This document shows positions 6,901 through 8,558 of a stretch of 8,558 bases of DNA, piece after piece. A model generated the notes under the pieces. That model had not been told where the DNA came from, ran no database searches, and saw only the letters and a program-made list of their open reading frames with translations. Position 1 is the stretch's first letter. Each line of letters begins with the position of its first letter. The position numbers and the translations under genes were made by a program. The DNA is taken from assembly GCA_964483635.1 (NCBI GenBank), contig CAZABS010000036.1:1-8558 (forward strand), given 5' to 3'. This DNA comes from CAZABS01 sp964483635. Its GTDB lineage: Bacteria > Patescibacteriota > Minisyncoccia > Moranbacterales > UBA1568.

Positions 6901-6926
6901 AGTATATCAGCTGCCCTGAAGGGAAG
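6901..6926 (-). promoter_or_regulatory. Extended -10 promoter of ddl with a palindrome in its spacer
   Basis: The minus strand reads TGATATACT (6909-6901), an extended -10 element, about 32 bases before the ATG of ddl. A clear -35 is missing. Just upstream, 6911-6926 (CTGCCCTGAAGGGAAG) is an inverted repeat with one mismatched pair, sitting between the -10 and the place a -35 would be. This is a possible operator, though short GC-rich palindromes arise by chance. Confidence 0.5.
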
Positions 6927-6950
6927 ATAGCCCGTTATTTTTTATGAAAG

Positions 6951-6977
6951 AAGCGCCAAACCCGCGGGTCAGCGCTT
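6951..6977 (-). terminator. Hairpin downstream of the methyltransferase gene, possible terminator
   Basis: AAGCGCTGACC pairs with GGTTTGGCGCTT on the minus strand: 11 pairs with one bulged T and a CGCG loop. It lies about 85 bases past the methyltransferase stop codon and before the ddl promoter. The tail (CTTTCAT) is a poor U tract, so termination is likely but not certain. A smaller hairpin (GCCC at 6990-6993 with GGGC at 6998-7001) lies nearer the gene. The rest of 6980-7061 holds nothing I recognise. Confidence 0.5.
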
Positions 6978-7061
6978 TATCGACAAGAAGCCCAGTGGGG
7001 CATCATCGAAAAATACTGGTGCACTATGAAGATATGTCTTCCACTCATATCTCCACTCAAT

Positions 7062-7643
7062 TCATTTCTTCGTGTAAACGATTTCTCGAGCAGTCAGTTG
7101 CTGTGTCGTGGTATGCGGGATGACGATTGTGTTCCTCATGCATACGAACGTGATCACCAGATTCTCGTCAGACCCTAACTCGTGATCAGACCATGCGAGA
7201 CTTGAGAATCCTTGATAGGCACACTCGATGAACCTACCCCCGGATCGCAGAACCCTTTTGACTTCTTTGATGATGGTCAATTTTGATTCACGAGTACATC
7301 CACGTTGTAGGCCGTACTGTGCATCATGCCAGTCCATCTCGGGTAGAGAGAACACATCCGAAAGAACGACGACATCGAAGCTCTCATCAGTGAAAGGAAG
7401 TCTTAGTGCATCGGCCTGGACATAGAGAAAAACACCTTGCACTAAGTCCCGACAATTATTTCGTACGAACAAGCTGCCTTTTTGCACTTGCGAATAAGAG
7501 TGATCAACACAAATATATGTGTTCCCCTCTCCGATCTTCGCAAATTCTTGCTTCAGCGGTGTGCTCTCAGATGAGTTGACTGAGAAGTGGTCTTGGCGGA
7601 CAAACCACGGATACAGCCCAGCACCGATTTCTAGAATGTGCAT
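7062..7643 (-). CDS. Class I SAM-dependent methyltransferase, small
   Basis: 193 residues from the ATG at 7643, chosen because GAGGAGG (7656-7650) lies six bases upstream and a promoter precedes it. A longer reading to 7805 would run through both signals, and its extra 54 residues show no methyltransferase features. Motifs of the Rossmann-like fold: ILEIGAGL (3-10, SAM glycine loop), YICVDHS (43-49, acidic end of strand 2), ADALRLPF (77-84), FDVVVLSDVF (89-98) and IIKEVKRVLRSGGRFIEC (124-141, post-motif III). The layout resembles the Methyltransf_11-type domain of UbiE and related enzymes. The substrate cannot be told. The protein begins right at motif I, so it has no N-terminal cap. Residues 142-193 are variable. 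It is flanked by hairpins and seems to be a single transcription unit. Confidence 0.85.
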   Translation of the reverse strand: MHILEIGAGLYPWFVRQDHFSVNSSESTPLKQEFAKIGEGNTYICVDHSYSQVQKGSLFVRNNCRDLVQGVFLYVQADALRLPFTDESFDVVVLSDVFSLPEMDWHDAQYGLQRGCTRESKLTIIKEVKRVLRSGGRFIECAYQGFSSLAWSDHELGSDENLVITFVCMRNTIVIPHTTTQQLTAREIVYTKK

Positions 7644-7649
7644 TTGTAG

Positions 7650-7711
7650 CCTCCTCGATAGGCGGAAAGAACCGGAAAAAGGATGGTACCCGAGAGAAGT
7701 CAGCGAGTCAA
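7650..7711 (-). promoter_or_regulatory. Promoter and ribosome binding site of the methyltransferase gene
   Basis: On the minus strand: -35 TTGACT (7711-7706), a 17-base spacer, and -10 TACCAT (7688-7683). The start is predicted near 7676, followed about 20 bases later by GAGGAGG (7656-7650) and then the ATG at 7643. GGTACCC (7685-7691) and GGGTTGTACC (7713-7722, plus strand) form an imperfect inverted repeat around the promoter elements, which is possibly regulatory. Confidence 0.75.
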
Positions 7712-7740
7712 TGGGTTGTACCGTTTTCCTCTCAGGATAC

Positions 7741-7767
7741 AAAAGCAAGACCAAGATAAGTCTTGCT
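7741..7767 (-). terminator. Intrinsic terminator of the DUF2892-like operon
   Basis: On the minus strand AGCAAGAC (7767-7760) pairs perfectly with GTCTTGCT (7751-7744), eight pairs with an eight-base loop, ending in TTTTGT. It lies about 43 bases past the stop codon at 7811 and just before the methyltransferase promoter, so it separates the two transcription units. Confidence 0.7.
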
Positions 7768-7810
7768 ATTTGTTGAGGTCCTGACCGATTTTCCTGGGGA
7801 GACAATTCTA

Positions 7811-8029
7811 TTAAAGACTTTTCTCCTCTGTCGTGTTGAGATTAACCTTACAAGTAGAAATACCCAAAAGAGAATACGCACCGCACCAACGAAAAAAACC
7901 TGTCAGAAACACGATAGTACCAACGATAGCCAACCACCACATCGAGAGATAATACCCAGCCCCTACGGCAGCAACTCCGAACACAAGCCGCACTACCCTA
8001 TCAAGACCACCCACATTCTTTTGATTCAT
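7811..8029 (-). CDS. DUF2892-like small inner membrane protein
   Basis: 72 residues. The start MNQKNVGGLDRVVRLVFG (1-18), two hydrophobic segments (about 13-28 and 29-46), and a CGAYSLLGISTC end (49-60) match the DUF2892 family, also found in YgaP-like rhodanese membrane proteins. The usual family motif is CPLYxLLGxxTC; here Pro is replaced by Gly but both cysteines (49, 60) remain. The protein should sit in the cytoplasmic membrane; its biochemical role is unknown, and cysteine (sulfur or redox) chemistry is only a suggestion from the family's rhodanese fusions. AGGAA (8038-8034) precedes the ATG by four bases. It follows the membrane-anchored gene by 18 bases and probably shares its transcript. 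Confidence 0.87.
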   Translation of the reverse strand: MNQKNVGGLDRVVRLVFGVAAVGAGYYLSMWWLAIVGTIVFLTGFFRWCGAYSLLGISTCKVNLNTTEEKSL

Positions 8030-8047
8030 AGCATTCCTGTTAAATAA

Positions 8048-8500
8048 TTACTCTGTTATGACAAGTTCATTTTCTTCTAACCACAGAGAAAGTTTCTGGG
8101 AATATCCCTTTTCGAGAAAATATTTTTTTCCTTCAAATTCGAAAGGTGCGGGCGCTACCATGCCTAGTCCGCCGGACCAGCCAATTTCTTCGGTTGTACT
8201 TCCTTTTGAAATCCGAAAATTGTAAACAACAGTTTTCAAAGATGGATTATTTGGGACAGGATACTCACTTATCCCAATGAAGAGCAAATCAAAGTCTGGA
8301 AAATGTATTGATTGTTTATCATCATAAATAACACGTTCGCCAAATTGAACCAATTTTAGAGCAGTCACATTATCCACAGGAGAAACATCTGATTTTACCT
8401 CATGAGAGAGTCTAACCAAACGGTTCCGATAAAAAAATACACCCACCAAAACTAAGAAAAAACTAAGAAAAATTAAGGCTATCATAAATTGTTTTTTCAT
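8048..8500 (-). CDS. Membrane-anchored hypothetical protein
   Basis: 150 residues from the ATG at 8500; I do not recognise the family. Residues 1-5 are positively charged (MKKQF), 6-23 form one strong hydrophobic helix, and RNR (25-27) follows, so it is a signal anchor with the rest probably outside the membrane. The exported part (28-150) is polar and rich in beta-like stretches (FDLLFIGISEY, TVVYNFRIS, SQKLSLWLEENELVITE). No lipobox cysteine and no catalytic motif are seen. A longer reading to a TTG at 8554 is rejected, as it would run through the promoter TATAAT. There is no Shine-Dalgarno site, consistent with a leaderless mRNA. It is the first gene of a pair with the DUF2892-like protein. 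Confidence 0.72.
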   Translation of the reverse strand: MKKQFMIALIFLSFFLVLVGVFFYRNRLVRLSHEVKSDVSPVDNVTALKLVQFGERVIYDDKQSIHFPDFDLLFIGISEYPVPNNPSLKTVVYNFRISKGSTTEEIGWSGGLGMVAPAPFEFEGKKYFLEKGYSQKLSLWLEENELVITE

Positions 8501-8512
8501 ATTCAAATTATA
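8501..8512 (-). promoter_or_regulatory. -10 element giving a leaderless mRNA for the membrane-anchored gene
   Basis: The minus strand has TATAAT (8512-8507), then six bases (TTGAAT), then the ATG at 8500. This is the same spacing as at the PAS-sigma gene. Neither a clear -35 nor an extended -10 TG is seen, so the call rests on the perfect hexamer and its place. Confidence 0.55.
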
Positions 8513-8558
8513 TCGCAAAAGATTCTCACGACCTATTTCGGTATAAAAAACCAAGTAC

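Noticed and set aside
7062..8500. Possible alternative genetic code with TGA read as an amino acid (as in Gracilibacteria)
   Set aside because: The long genes contain no in-frame TGA, and the TGA codons at 7062 and 5496 fall where the proteins naturally end, so the standard code fits.
1..8558. CRISPR array, tRNA, rRNA, insertion sequence or attachment site
   Set aside because: No regularly spaced repeats, cloverleaf sequence, transposase motif or terminal repeats were seen on either strand.

Overview
The window reads as a piece of an uncultured bacterial genome using the standard code: the long genes contain no in-frame TGA, TGG codes for tryptophan, and TGA ends two genes. The small simple genes, a stand-alone SWIB protein, long orphan GH130-like proteins and sparse Shine-Dalgarno sites would fit a Patescibacteria/CPR-type organism. 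That placement is a low-confidence impression; no rRNA or tRNA is present to fix it. All genes but one lie on the minus strand.

Layout from left to right. Positions 1-908 (minus, cut by the window edge) encode a PAS domain fused to an ECF-type sigma-70 factor, with a promoter placed so close to the ATG that the mRNA should be leaderless. Positions 1167-1421 (plus) encode a compact SWIB/MDM2-domain protein with its own promoter. A GC-rich bidirectional terminator separates it from a two-gene operon (3442-5325, then 1502-3421) of long GH130-like beta-propeller proteins, each built from two tandem propeller halves. Three of the four halves keep the EDPR signature and one is degraded. The operon has an extended -10 promoter with an inverted repeat across the predicted transcription start.

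Next come a 59-residue unknown protein with the best promoter and ribosome binding site in the window (5496-5675), D-alanine--D-alanine ligase (5769-6869), a small SAM methyltransferase (7062-7643), a DUF2892-like membrane protein (7811-8029) and a membrane-anchored unknown protein (8048-8500). The last two look like an operon closed by a hairpin terminator at 7741-7767. The unknown protein also seems to be leaderless, with the same TATAAT-6 nt-ATG spacing as the sigma gene.

The genes do not form one obvious pathway. Ddl is peptidoglycan synthesis and the GH130-like pair is probably glycan processing or binding, perhaps of mannosides. The PAS-sigma fusion is the most unusual item: a possible one-protein signal-responsive sigma factor. 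Three starts used here differ from the longest possible reading (59-aa gene, methyltransferase, membrane-anchored protein), because promoters and ribosome binding sites lie inside the longer versions. No stretch over 300 bases lacks a gene. I saw no CRISPR array, tRNA, rRNA, IS element or phage gene.
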